From NCBI GenBank assembly GCA_025350285.1, contig JANXYE010000630.1:1-9489 (forward strand): 9,489 nucleotides of DNA, written 5' to 3'. Shown here piece after piece: positions 1-6,738 of the stretch (positions are counted from its first letter, which is position 1; the number at the start of each line of letters is the position of its first letter). The DNA is from Chloroflexota bacterium. GTDB lineage: Bacteria > Chloroflexota > Dehalococcoidia > Tepidiformales > Tepidiformaceae. The translations under genes were made by a program, and so were the position numbers. The notes under the pieces were generated by a model. That model had not been told where the DNA came from, made no database searches, and saw only the letters and a program-made list of their open reading frames with translations.

Positions 1-1377
1 CGCCTGGGGGAGGGCCACCAGGGCGGCCTCCTGAGCGCCGAGGGCATGGAGCGCGGCCTCGCCGCTATGCGCCTTGTCTCCCAGGTGGCGGCCGCCTACC
101 AACCATCGGCGATTGTCGTCGCCGGGACGGAAGCGTTGCGGCGGGCATCCAATGCGCCACGGTTTCTGGAAACGGTGCGCCGCGAGACCGGCCTCGGGAT
201 CCACGTCCTTTCGGGCGAGGAAGAGGCATTCGCCAGCTTCCTCGGCGTGGTGAACAGCACGAGCCTGCGGGATGGCTGCATCATCGACATCGGCGGCGGC
301 TCGCTGGAGGTCATCGAGGTTGAGGGGCGGGAATTTCGGCGCTCGCGCTCGGCCCCGCTGGGCGCCATCTACGCGACCGAAACCTACTTCCGGGCCGACC
401 CGCCCGCCCCGCGCGATGTCCGGGCACTGCGTAAGGCCGCGCGTCAGCAACTCGCCGGAGTGGCGCCCAACGAGACGCTCTTCGGTGTCGGTGGAGCTGT
501 CCGCAACCTCGCCCGGATTATCCGGCTGCGGCGCCGGTACCCGCTGCGGCGGCTCCACGGGCTCATCCTCAAGCGGCCCGAAGTTCGCCGGCTCGCCCAA
601 GAACTTGCCACCATGGACCGCGAAGCGCGCCGCCGGATCCCGGGCGTCAGCGGGGCTCGCATCGATACGCTGCCGGCGGCGGCCGTCGTGATTGACGAAG
701 CCATGGAGGTGCTGGGCGCGGCCACCCTCTCCGTTTCCGGCCAGGGCTTGCGAGAGGGGCTTACGTGGCAGGAAATGCTCGGTCCAGACGCCGTCCTACC
801 AGACGTACGAGCGGCCTCAATCGCTGGGCTCGCGCGGGCGAACGGCGTCGATGTGTCGGCCGCCGAGCCGGTTGTGGTGGCCGCGAACGGCCTGTTCGAA
901 GCCACGCAGCCGTTGCACCACCTCGACGGCCCGGCGCGCGACCTGCTGCTCGCGGCGGCCCGGCTCGCGGGCATCGGCATGCACATCGACTACTACAACC
1001 GTGACCGCCACGCCGGGTACCTCGTGCACAGCGGTGACCTGCACGGATTCTCGCATCGCGAGATAGTCCTGCTCGGTGAACTGGTGCGCTGCGCCGATAG
1101 CGGCACGCCGGACTTCACGGCGTTCAAGTCGATCGTCGAGGTGGACGATGCGCGCATGGCCGGGATGCTGGTTCCGCTCCTCGGCGCCGCCCGTGCCATC
1201 CGCCGGCGCAGCCCGTCCCCTGTCCGGGAAACGCGGCTCGCGCTCAAGGGGGCGTCGCTGACGGTCGTGCTCAGGGCCGCTGCGCCAGTCGATGCCGAGA
1301 TCATCGCGCTCGAACGGCAGCAACGCCGCTTCGAGTCGGCTCTCAAGGCGAAGCTGGTCGTGTCAGCGCGTGCGTGA
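1..1377 (+). CDS. ppx: Ppx/GppA family phosphatase (exopolyphosphatase / pppGpp phosphohydrolase), 5' end missing
   Basis: Family role: Ppx/GppA enzymes hydrolyse terminal phosphates of polyphosphate or the 5' phosphate of pppGpp in the cytoplasm. The reading frame is open to the left window edge and begins RLGEG, the family motif that normally lies about 35-40 residues from the N-terminus, so the start and the first ATP-binding loop lie outside. The first ATG (46) is internal. 458 residues are visible. Seen in order: GTEALRRASNA, then SGEEEA holding the expected catalytic Glu, then IDIGGGS, the second phosphate loop of the actin-like fold. The C-terminal half is an HD-like domain with HHLD and later MHIDYY and HGFSHRE, as in the long, roughly 500-residue Ppx proteins. 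The 3' end overlaps the convergent SixA-type gene by 15 bp. Sequence alone does not separate Ppx from GppA activity. Confidence 0.93.
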   Translation, partial: RLGEGHQGGLLSAEGMERGLAAMRLVSQVAAAYQPSAIVVAGTEALRRASNAPRFLETVRRETGLGIHVLSGEEEAFASFLGVVNSTSLRDGCIIDIGGGSLEVIEVEGREFRRSRSAPLGAIYATETYFRADPPAPRDVRALRKAARQQLAGVAPNETLFGVGGAVRNLARIIRLRRRYPLRRLHGLILKRPEVRRLAQELATMDREARRRIPGVSGARIDTLPAAAVVIDEAMEVLGAATLSVSGQGLREGLTWQEMLGPDAVLPDVRAASIAGLARANGVDVSAAEPVVVAANGLFEATQPLHHLDGPARDLLLAAARLAGIGMHIDYYNRDRHAGYLVHSGDLHGFSHREIVLLGELVRCADSGTPDFTAFKSIVEVDDARMAGMLVPLLGAARAIRRRSPSPVRETRLALKGASLTVVLRAAAPVDAEIIALERQQRRFESALKAKLVVSARA

Positions 1378-1860
1378 TCGGCCGAGGGCTCGCAGCGCGG
1401 CCGGCTGAAGCAACCACTGAAGTTCGCCCGTGCCCATCGCGGCCGCTTCACAGGCGACAAGCGCGGCCGCGCCCTTCTTCATCAGTACCCCCGCCCGTTC
1501 GCTATCGGCGACGAGGTAGCCGATGGCGGCGGAGAGGTGCGGCTCGTGACCCACCGCGAGTACGGCATCCGTTCCGGCCGCGTTGAGCGCCCGGCAGAGC
1601 TCTGGGAGCGCCGCCCAGGCGAGCGCCTCGGTCTCTTGTACCGGCACGCCGGGGTATGCCTCCGAGAGGATAGCCGCCGTCTGGCGGGCCCGGACGAGCG
1701 GGCTTGTGAGGATGACTTTCGGCCGGAAGAGCGTGGCGAGGCCCGCCGCGGCCTCCCGCATGCGGGCCGTGCCCTCGGCCGTCAGGGGCCGAAGACGGTC
1801 ATCCGGGTAGGCCGCCCCCGCCTCCCCGGCGATACCGTGACGGACGAAGCAGAGTTCCAT
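1363..1860 (-). CDS. sixA: SixA-like phosphohistidine phosphatase (histidine phosphatase superfamily)
   Basis: 165 residues, the usual SixA length. The histidine phosphatase signature is at the N-terminus: FVRHGIA, with Arg7, His8 (the phosphorylated nucleophile) and Gly9. LTSPLVRARQTA (residues 51-62) carries the second phosphate-binding Arg, and GHEPHLS (104-110) carries the second catalytic His105. MKKGAAALV (127-135) is the short Lys-Gly segment typical of SixA. Known members remove phosphate from phosphohistidine proteins; the substrate here is unknown. The start ATG lies 2 bp after the stop of the upstream 117-residue gene and no strong Shine-Dalgarno sequence is visible, so translational coupling is likely. 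The 3' end overlaps the convergent Ppx gene by 15 bp, which makes a phosphate or polyphosphate link tempting but unproven. Confidence 0.9.
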   Translation of the reverse strand: MELCFVRHGIAGEAGAAYPDDRLRPLTAEGTARMREAAAGLATLFRPKVILTSPLVRARQTAAILSEAYPGVPVQETEALAWAALPELCRALNAAGTDAVLAVGHEPHLSAAIGYLVADSERAGVLMKKGAAALVACEAAAMGTGELQWLLQPAALRALGRSRTR

Positions 1861-1862
1861 CG

Positions 1863-2216
1863 CTAACTCGCCGCTGGTTCAGCCGGCTCGATGCCCACGA
1901 GCCTCACGCCAGTCACCTTCCATTGTCCGAGGATCTCTTTCCAGCTCCCGGCCAGCGTTGCCCGCCCGATGGCTGAGTGGAAGGCGACCTCGAAGACATG
2001 GGCTTCGCCTTGCATCGGCAGTTCCGTGATGTCGTAACCGCTGATCGCGGGCATCGAGGTTATCGAAAGCTGGCCCGCGCCGGCTGGCGCCATTTGCATG
2101 AGCTGCGCGATCGCTTCCGGCGTCACATCGGACATCAGCTGGGCGAAGTTACCTGTCTTCACCGCTTCCGCTGTCCGCTCGACCGCTGCCTGTAGGCCCT
2201 CGATGTCCGTGCTCAT
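1863..2216 (-). CDS. uncharacterised 117-residue protein, coupled to the SixA-like gene
   Basis: I do not recognise a family. The 117 residues begin MSTDIEGLQAAVERTAEAVK, probably amphipathic helices. LMSDVTPEAIAQLMQMAP follows, and then a beta-rich part (residues 48-110) with alternating hydrophobics ending WKVTGVRLVGIEPAE. No signal peptide, membrane segment or cysteine is seen. The shape (N-terminal helices, then a curved sheet) resembles the NTF2/SnoaL-like alpha+beta barrel fold, but this is only a guess. The start is supported by a good Shine-Dalgarno sequence (GAGGAG, 6 nt before ATG). The stop is 2 bp before the SixA-like start, so the two are almost certainly co-transcribed. It lies 69 bp downstream of the response regulator on the same strand and may be read through from it. 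Confidence 0.8.
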   Translation of the reverse strand: MSTDIEGLQAAVERTAEAVKTGNFAQLMSDVTPEAIAQLMQMAPAGAGQLSITSMPAISGYDITELPMQGEAHVFEVAFHSAIGRATLAGSWKEILGQWKVTGVRLVGIEPAEPAAS

Positions 2217-2224
2217 CCGCGACT

Positions 2225-2248
2225 CCTCGATTCGGTTCTGATTCGAGG
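2225..2248 (-). promoter_or_regulatory. inverted repeat over the ribosome binding site of the 117-residue gene
   Basis: CCTCGA (2225-2230) and TCGAGG (2243-2248) form a perfect 6-bp inverted repeat with a 12-base loop. In the minus-strand mRNA one arm overlaps the GAGGAG Shine-Dalgarno sequence of the 117-residue gene, so a hairpin here could dampen its translation; it could equally be a protein-binding palindrome. The long loop makes the RNA hairpin only moderately stable. No T-tract follows, so it is not a classical terminator for the response regulator gene. Confidence 0.3.
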
Positions 2249-2285
2249 ATAGGTTCGGCGGGAAGAGGCGGCAAGACGCCCCGGT

Positions 2286-2960
2286 TCAGGCCACGAACCG
2301 GTACCCCTTACCCCGAATGGTCTGGATCTGCGCGGCCGAGCCGTGCACATCGCGGAATTTGCGCCGGAGGTTGCTCACGTGGGCGCGCACGAGCGTGCTC
2401 GCGCCCGCCGAGTCGTGGTACTGCCAGACATCGACGAGCAGGTCGCGCGGGTGGAGGATCTCGCCCTGGTGTTCCATCAGGTACGCCAAGAGCGTGGCTT
2501 CGATATTCGTGAGGTGGGCTTCGCCGTTCACGCTGCGCAGGGAGTTCGATGTGAGGTCGAGTTCGATCCCAGGGCCCTTGCCATCGCGGCGGGGGTGGCC
2601 GAGCCGTTCGCGCAGGGCCTCGCCAAGGGCCTCTATCGGAAACGGCTTCTTGATCACGGCTCCTTCGATACGGAAGTGCGGGCGGCGCGATCCCTTGTGC
2701 AGGAGGTAGACCATCGGTGGTGGGGCGGCGCTGTAGGCCGTTGAGAGCCAGTGGTTGAAGTGGGCGAAGTTGGCACCCTCTTCGCCACGCGGGACGCCCT
2801 GCACGTCTACCACGAGCGCGTCCGGCCGGTTCAGCGGCAGCAGTTCCATGGCGTGGTCGTAATGGACGGCAACGGCGGTATCATAGCCACGCTCACGGAG
2901 GTAGTCGGCGACCGAGTTACGCGTGCGCGGCTCGCGGCTAATGACGAAAACAAATGACAT
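2286..2960 (-). CDS. orphan OmpR/PhoB-type response regulator with a degenerate receiver domain
   Basis: 224 residues from the chosen ATG at 2960, which has GGAAGAG just upstream and a promoter about 30 nt further up. An in-frame ATG at 3131 would add 57 residues with no receiver homology and would start upstream of that promoter. Residues 1-120 are a receiver: strand FVFVIS, the phospho-acceptor candidate Asp52 in LVVDVQ, and Lys104-Lys105 in KKPFP. The usual pair of acidic residues after strand 1 is replaced by SREPR, so Mg2+-dependent phosphorylation may be weak or absent. Residues about 131-224 are a winged helix with the recognition helix VRAHVSNLRRKFR and the wing IRGKGYRFV, a clear DNA-binding domain. 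No histidine kinase gene is adjacent. The target genes are unknown. Confidence 0.9.
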   Translation of the reverse strand: MSFVFVISREPRTRNSVADYLRERGYDTAVAVHYDHAMELLPLNRPDALVVDVQGVPRGEEGANFAHFNHWLSTAYSAAPPPMVYLLHKGSRRPHFRIEGAVIKKPFPIEALGEALRERLGHPRRDGKGPGIELDLTSNSLRSVNGEAHLTNIEATLLAYLMEHQGEILHPRDLLVDVWQYHDSAGASTLVRAHVSNLRRKFRDVHGSAAQIQTIRGKGYRFVA

Positions 2961-2997
2961 GGTCTCTTCCGATGCCGCCCGAACCGAGCGTTGCAGC

Positions 2998-3026
2998 ATC
3001 TTCGGGAGGACTGGGTGCCCTGTCAA
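2998..3026 (-). promoter_or_regulatory. candidate promoter of the response regulator gene
   Basis: On the minus strand a perfect TTGACA (3026-3021) is followed after 17 bases by GAAGAT (3003-2998), which matches TATAAT at three positions. Transcription would start near 2991, leaving a leader of about 30 bases before the ATG at 2960. This supports the shorter 224-residue start for the regulator and a transcript separate from the operon upstream. The poor -10 box suggests a weak or activator-dependent promoter. Confidence 0.5.
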
Positions 3027-3151
3027 GGAGATCTGAGCCCGGCCCCAAGATAAGCGCCGTGAACTTCCGGTAACGCGGTTCGGCGCGAAATTAGCCGTTT
3101 CGAGAGGGACACGCGCTTGCCACGCGAACACCGTTCAAGCAAACCGGCCGC

Positions 3152-3910
3152 CTACTGCTTGATCGCCGCCAGTTCGTAGATAACATCTTCGATGCGGGCC
3201 TTGACCATTCGGTTCGGCGCGGCGGCATCGACCCAGACGTAGTAAATGCTGTCTTGACGCTGGTAACGAATACGCCAGGTCGTGAACTTCCCGGCAGGCA
3301 CGCTCACGCTTTCCTGGACTTCAACCCGGACTTCCACCGTGAGGATGCGCGGTTGGCCGGCGTTGATCACGTGGGCGTACGCGGCCTGGTAGCCGGTCTT
3401 GAGGTTTATCCCGCGGGCCAGCCAGAGCAGTGATTCGTCGTCGTAGTAGGCGGGGTCCGGGCTCTTGCTATCCGGCTTGGGCAAGTCCCTCACCGTTTCG
3501 CGCCGCTTTCTACCGTCGTCGGTGGTAAACGTCGCGGCGACAGGTCCGTCGTAGGTGATGGTGTGTGTCGTGCGGTCACCTTTTTTCGAGTCTTCATAGA
3601 CGCGGCTGGATGAGAACGGGCGGAGTGTGGCGCTATCCACGAGGGCCGAGCCGCGGTCCCGGAACTCGTCCTTGGAGCACTCCCGGTCCAGCCGCGTCTT
3701 GCCGGGCTCGGCGTCTGGTGTGGTCGTCAGGGTGCAGCTGCCGGAGCCCTTTACCCCTTTGTCCTGCACGTCATAGGTCGCGACCTCAATGCCCTTCCAC
3801 GGCGGGCTGAGGAAGATCTTGGATATGGTGATGTCCTGAGAAGATGAACAGGCGGCGAGCGCTAGCGTCAGCGGGCCAAGGGCGGCCAGGGCGATGAGGC
3901 GAATGTTCAT
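3152..3910 (-). CDS. lipoprotein, DUF3108-like C-terminal part
   Basis: 252 residues from ATG 3910. A start at 3937 would prepend nine polar residues and overlap the upstream gene. The N-terminus is a lipoprotein signal: MNIR, then a hydrophobic stretch, then LAAC with the lipidated Cys21 followed by SSSQ. The mature protein should sit on the outer face of the cytoplasmic membrane. Its second half reads like DUF3108-type proteins: YYDDESLLWLARGI, then a strand-rich part with VPAGKFTTWRIRYQRQ and YYVWVDAAAPNRMVKARIE, ending near the stop. That resemblance is from memory and needs a profile search. Function is unknown. It is the last gene of the operon, 7 bp after the threonine aldolase stop. 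Two further cysteines in the first half could form a disulfide. Confidence 0.8.
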   Translation of the reverse strand: MNIRLIALAALGPLTLALAACSSSQDITISKIFLSPPWKGIEVATYDVQDKGVKGSGSCTLTTTPDAEPGKTRLDRECSKDEFRDRGSALVDSATLRPFSSSRVYEDSKKGDRTTHTITYDGPVAATFTTDDGRKRRETVRDLPKPDSKSPDPAYYDDESLLWLARGINLKTGYQAAYAHVINAGQPRILTVEVRVEVQESVSVPAGKFTTWRIRYQRQDSIYYVWVDAAAPNRMVKARIEDVIYELAAIKQ

Positions 3911-3917
3911 AGCGTGC

Positions 3918-4952
3918 TCAGATCGCGACCGCGGCAACGGCCTGGTCGATGCGCTTGAGGGCTTCGGCTACGTCGCCCCCGGTGATGTTGATATGGGTGA
4001 CCATCCGCAGCCGGCGCGGCCCGAATGGGGTGGCAAGGACGCCCGCCGCCCTGAGCGGCCCAAGCCATTCTCCCGCCGTCCCGCGGACGAGGTCGATAAC
4101 GACGATGTTGGACCGGGGCCGGTTCGGCCGGAATCCCTCGAACTGGCGAAGCCCGTCGGCGAGCCGGGCGGCGTTCGCGTGGTCTTCCGCCATGCGGTCG
4201 ATGTGGTGTTCGAGGGCGAAGATGCCGGCGGCGGCGAGGATGCCCGTCTGGCGCATGCCGCCTCCGAGGAGTTTGCGGTTGCGGCGTGCTTCTTCGATGA
4301 AATCAGTCGGCCCGCAGAGCAGAGATCCGACCGGGCAGCCCAGGCCCTTCGAAAGGCAGAACGAAACGCTGTCACAGTCGCGCGCGATCTCGGCCGCGTC
4401 CGTGTGCAGGGCCACGGCCGCATTGAAGATGCGCGCGCCATCGAGGTGCACGGTAGCGCCGTGCGTGTGCGCGATGCTGGCCAGCTCCGTGATGTCAGCC
4501 GACGGGATGGTGGCGCCGCCACACCGGTTGTGCGTGTTTTCGAGGCAGAGAAGAGACGTGACCGGCGTGTGCAGGCCGCGCTCCCGGAACGACGACGCGA
4601 CCTCGGCGACATCGAGGCTGCCGTCCTCGCGGTTCTTCAGGGGGTGGGTGAGGACGTTCGCGATGCGTGCCGCGCCGGCCACCTCGTAGTTAAAGATGTG
4701 GCACTCGCTGCCCAGCACGATCTCGTCGCCGGGCCGCGTATGCGTCATAACGGCGATAAGGTTCGCCATGCTGCCGCTGGGCACATAAACCGCCGCTTCC
4801 TTGCCAAGGCGCTCGGCCGCCATCGCTTCGAGGCGGTTGACTGTCGGGTCGTCGCCGTAGACATCATCGCCGACTTCCGCTTCCGCCATCGCGCGTCGCA
4901 TCTCGGGCCCGGGTTTGCTCACCGTGTCGCTGCGCAGGTCGATGGGTGTCAT
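3918..4952 (-). CDS. ltaE: low-specificity L-threonine aldolase
   Basis: 344 residues, the normal family length. This is a PLP-dependent fold-type I enzyme that cleaves L-threonine or L-allo-threonine to glycine and acetaldehyde in the cytoplasm. Seen: the signature start IDLRSDTVSKPGPEMRRAM; GDDVYGDDPTVNRLE (28-42); His85 in SECHIFNYE, which stacks on the cofactor in the family; HLDGARIFNAAVAL (169-182) with Asp171 and Arg174; and SFCLSKGLGCPVGSLL (197-212), where Lys202 forms the Schiff base. GGGMRQTG (230-237) is also typical. The ATG overlaps the TGA of the upstream 147-residue gene (ATGA), and the lipoprotein gene follows after 7 bp, so the three form one transcript. Stereospecificity (L-allo or low specificity) cannot be read from the sequence. 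Confidence 0.95.
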   Translation of the reverse strand: MTPIDLRSDTVSKPGPEMRRAMAEAEVGDDVYGDDPTVNRLEAMAAERLGKEAAVYVPSGSMANLIAVMTHTRPGDEIVLGSECHIFNYEVAGAARIANVLTHPLKNREDGSLDVAEVASSFRERGLHTPVTSLLCLENTHNRCGGATIPSADITELASIAHTHGATVHLDGARIFNAAVALHTDAAEIARDCDSVSFCLSKGLGCPVGSLLCGPTDFIEEARRNRKLLGGGMRQTGILAAAGIFALEHHIDRMAEDHANAARLADGLRQFEGFRPNRPRSNIVVIDLVRGTAGEWLGPLRAAGVLATPFGPRRLRMVTHINITGGDVAEALKRIDQAVAAVAI

Positions 4953-5392
4953 GCGCGCGCCCGCTCCCAGAGTGTCTGGTAGTGGTCCGCCCCACGTATC
5001 GCCCAGGCCACTTCCTTTCGCTCTTCGACGCGCAGCTCTTCAAAGACGCTGGCACAGATCACTTCGGCCGCGTCACCGCCGAGGCCGCTCATGCGCGCGA
5101 CCAGGTGCTCCCAGACGCCGCTCGGCACGAGTACCGGCACCGTCCGCGGCCACGAAAACGACATGACTTTTTCCGGGAAGCCAAACTCCGGGCGCATGCG
5201 CTTGATCGACCGGAAGCGGTCCTCAACAGATTCGGCGCGCGGGACCACGGCCGCGAACGGTCCGACTCCAGCCTTCGTCCGAAAGTCCACAAGCAGGCGC
5301 TGTTGGACGAGGTGAAAACGCACGACAAGCACGTCCGCCGCATCGATCACCTTGAACACTTCTTCGAGATCGACGCCGAATTCTTCACTCAC
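4949..5392 (-). CDS. uncharacterised 147-residue protein heading the threonine aldolase operon
   Basis: I cannot name a family. The start is taken as GTG 5392 (VSEEFGVDLEEV), because the frame upstream of it reads as non-protein-like sequence full of Arg, His and Gln that overlaps the divergent membrane gene. A GGGA lies 7 nt before the GTG, a weak ribosome site. No in-frame ATG gives a sensible shorter protein. Visible features are a strand-rich N-terminal part (DAADVLVVRFHLVQQRLLVDFR, given here for its alternating hydrophobics), the segment VVPRAESVEDRFRSIKRMRP (49-68), the aromatic FSWPR (79-83) and a helical C-terminus EERKEVAWAIRG ending YQTLWERARA. No signal peptide or membrane segment is seen. 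The ATGA overlap with the aldolase implies translational coupling. It looks like a conserved hypothetical protein, soluble and cytoplasmic. Confidence 0.75.
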   Translation of the reverse strand: MSEEFGVDLEEVFKVIDAADVLVVRFHLVQQRLLVDFRTKAGVGPFAAVVPRAESVEDRFRSIKRMRPEFGFPEKVMSFSWPRTVPVLVPSGVWEHLVARMSGLGGDAAEVICASVFEELRVEERKEVAWAIRGADHYQTLWERARA

Positions 5393-5428
5393 TGTGCGTC
5401 CCGGAAGCTGCTGTCGAGCCCTGTTGGC

Positions 5429-5457
5429 ATGGTAGGGCAGCGAAAACGGCCACGCAA
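5429..5457 (-). promoter_or_regulatory. candidate promoter of the threonine aldolase operon
   Basis: On the minus strand TTGCGT (5457-5452), a 17-base spacer and TACCAT (5434-5429) give a moderate sigma-70-type match (three and four positions). Transcription would start near 5422, about 30 bases before the GTG at 5392. The position between divergent genes is right for a promoter, but matches of this quality occur by chance. Confidence 0.35.
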
Positions 5458-5512
5458 AAGCCCGCTCGAACGGCCTGCCGTGGAGCGCACCGGTGTGGGA
5501 ACATCTTCGACG

Positions 5513-5914
5513 ATGGAACGCCTTCCCGGTCACCAGGTGCTGCGCGCGGATGCGCTGTTCGATGCGCTCATGGGGGTGCTCCTGCTGATCGCGCCCTCGC
5601 ACAGGGTGTACGAGGCACTGGACCTGCCAATCGCCCAGCCGGAGATTTTCACGCAGGTCGCCGGCGTGTTTGCGATCGCATTCGCCATCCTCCTTTGGGA
5701 GGCGCCGACGCACGCGGTGCTGGAACGCGCGATCGGCCGCGCGGCCTGTCTCGCCAACGCCCTGGGCGTGCTTGTCATCCCGCTCTGGCTCGTCTCCGGC
5801 GAACTCGACATCGAGATCCGCGGCAAGATCACGTTCTGGGTGATCGCCGGCATCCTGGCGCTCTTCACGTTGGGCGAGGCGCGGTACTTTCAGCCGCCTT
5901 CGCCCGGCCGTTAG
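5513..5914 (+). CDS. small four-helix membrane protein of unknown function
   Basis: 133 residues from ATG 5513. The hydrophobic profile shows four likely membrane helices at about residues 14-28, 46-62, 77-94 and 106-122, with short charged links (RVYEALDLP, EAPTHAVLERAIGR, SGELDIEIRGK). No catalytic motif or signal peptide is visible, and the layout resembles small DoxX/DUF-type integral membrane proteins, without a firm assignment. An in-frame GTG at 5495 with GGAG nine bases upstream is an alternative start adding six residues; the ATG itself has no strong ribosome site. It is transcribed away from the aldolase operon across a gap of about 120 bp. Its TAG stop shares bases with the TAA stop of the convergent enoyl-CoA hydratase-family gene. 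Confidence 0.8.
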   Translation: MERLPGHQVLRADALFDALMGVLLLIAPSHRVYEALDLPIAQPEIFTQVAGVFAIAFAILLWEAPTHAVLERAIGRAACLANALGVLVIPLWLVSGELDIEIRGKITFWVIAGILALFTLGEARYFQPPSPGR

Positions 5915-6705
5915 CGCCCTGTGAACACGGGCTCGCGCCGCTCGACGAAGCTCAGCGCCCCTTCGCGATGGTCCTCGGTCGTGAACAGGTAGGCCAGCGA
6001 CGAGCCGATGTAGGCGCCCATATCTTCCATTCCGGCGTGACGCGCCCTGCGCAGCCCTTCCTTCATATGACGCATCGCGATCGGCGGGTTGGCGGCGATC
6101 TTTGCGGCCAAAGCCCGCGCTGTGGGGAGCAGTTCCTCATGCGGCACGACCGTCGAAACGAGGCCAATCTTGAGCGCTTCCTCCGCGTTGATGAGATCGC
6201 CCGTGAAGAGCAGCTCGGCCGCTTTCGATGGCCCGACGACGCTCGGCAAGCGCCAGAGGCCACCGAGGTCGGCCACGAGGCCGCGCTTGATGAAGAGTTC
6301 GCCGAACTTCGCCCGCTCGCTGGCGATGCGGATGTCCGCGAAGAGCGTAAGGTCCATACCCCAGCCCACGGCGGGGCCGTTGACGGCGGCGATGACCGGT
6401 TTGTCACATTCGAGGATGGCCGCGGCGGCGGGCGTCGGGCGCGGGCGGACGTCGCGCAGGCGGGCCGTGGTCGCATCGCGCTGCTCGCCGAGCATGATCT
6501 GCTTCACGTCGTCGCCGCTGCAAAAGGCGCGGCCCTCGCCGGTGATGATGACGCAGCGCACCTCCGGGTCACTGTGCGAGCGGCGGACGGCCGCTTCGAG
6601 TTCGCCGTAAAGCTCGCGCGTGAGTGCGTTCATCGCCTCCGGACGGTTGAGGGTGATGGTGGCGATGTGCTCGGTAAGGTCGTAGCGGAGGGTTGGGTCG
6701 GCCAT
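5911..6705 (-). CDS. enoyl-CoA hydratase/isomerase family protein (crotonase superfamily)
   Basis: 264 residues, the usual length. The crotonase fold acts on acyl-CoA thioesters, here probably in fatty or aromatic acid breakdown. Seen: TITLNRPEAMNAL (17-28); the first oxyanion-hole segment AFCSGDDV (60-67); PVIAAVNGPAVGWGMDL (103-119), carrying the second oxyanion Gly; then FGELFIKRGLVADLGGLWRLP (134-154, key residues Phe138 and Asp146). At the position of the first catalytic Glu of rat hydratase (Glu144) there is Asp118, and at the second (Glu164) there is Phe138. Asp146 in GLVAD-GG matches the pattern of PaaG-type isomerases. The protein may therefore be an isomerase or another crotonase-fold enzyme rather than a hydratase. 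ATG 6705 has GGAG about 10 nt upstream. It appears to be a single-gene unit. Confidence 0.92.
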   Translation of the reverse strand: MADPTLRYDLTEHIATITLNRPEAMNALTRELYGELEAAVRRSHSDPEVRCVIITGEGRAFCSGDDVKQIMLGEQRDATTARLRDVRPRPTPAAAAILECDKPVIAAVNGPAVGWGMDLTLFADIRIASERAKFGELFIKRGLVADLGGLWRLPSVVGPSKAAELLFTGDLINAEEALKIGLVSTVVPHEELLPTARALAAKIAANPPIAMRHMKEGLRRARHAGMEDMGAYIGSSLAYLFTTEDHREGALSFVERREPVFTGR

Positions 6706-6738
6706 GGGTTGGGGCTCCAGCGATATCGAATGGGCAGG

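Noticed and set aside
2261..2285. Terminator hairpin after the response regulator gene
   Set aside because: Only a 4-bp GGCG/CGCC stem and no T-run on the minus strand.
2961..3131. N-terminal extension of the response regulator (57 residues) to ATG 3131
   Set aside because: The extension lacks receiver-like sequence, spans the TTGACA promoter, and the ATG at 2960 has its own ribosome site and begins exactly at the first receiver strand.
3894..4982. Long plus-strand open frame (362 codons) opposite the threonine aldolase
   Set aside because: It lies antisense to a gene with all the PLP-enzyme motifs. Its translation is rich in Arg, Gly, Ala and Asp/His with no domain pattern, a common shadow in high-GC coding DNA.
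5393..5713. N-terminal extension of the 147-residue protein up to 5713
   Set aside because: The extra part is His/Arg/Gln-rich, lies antisense to the membrane protein gene and covers the likely divergent promoter.
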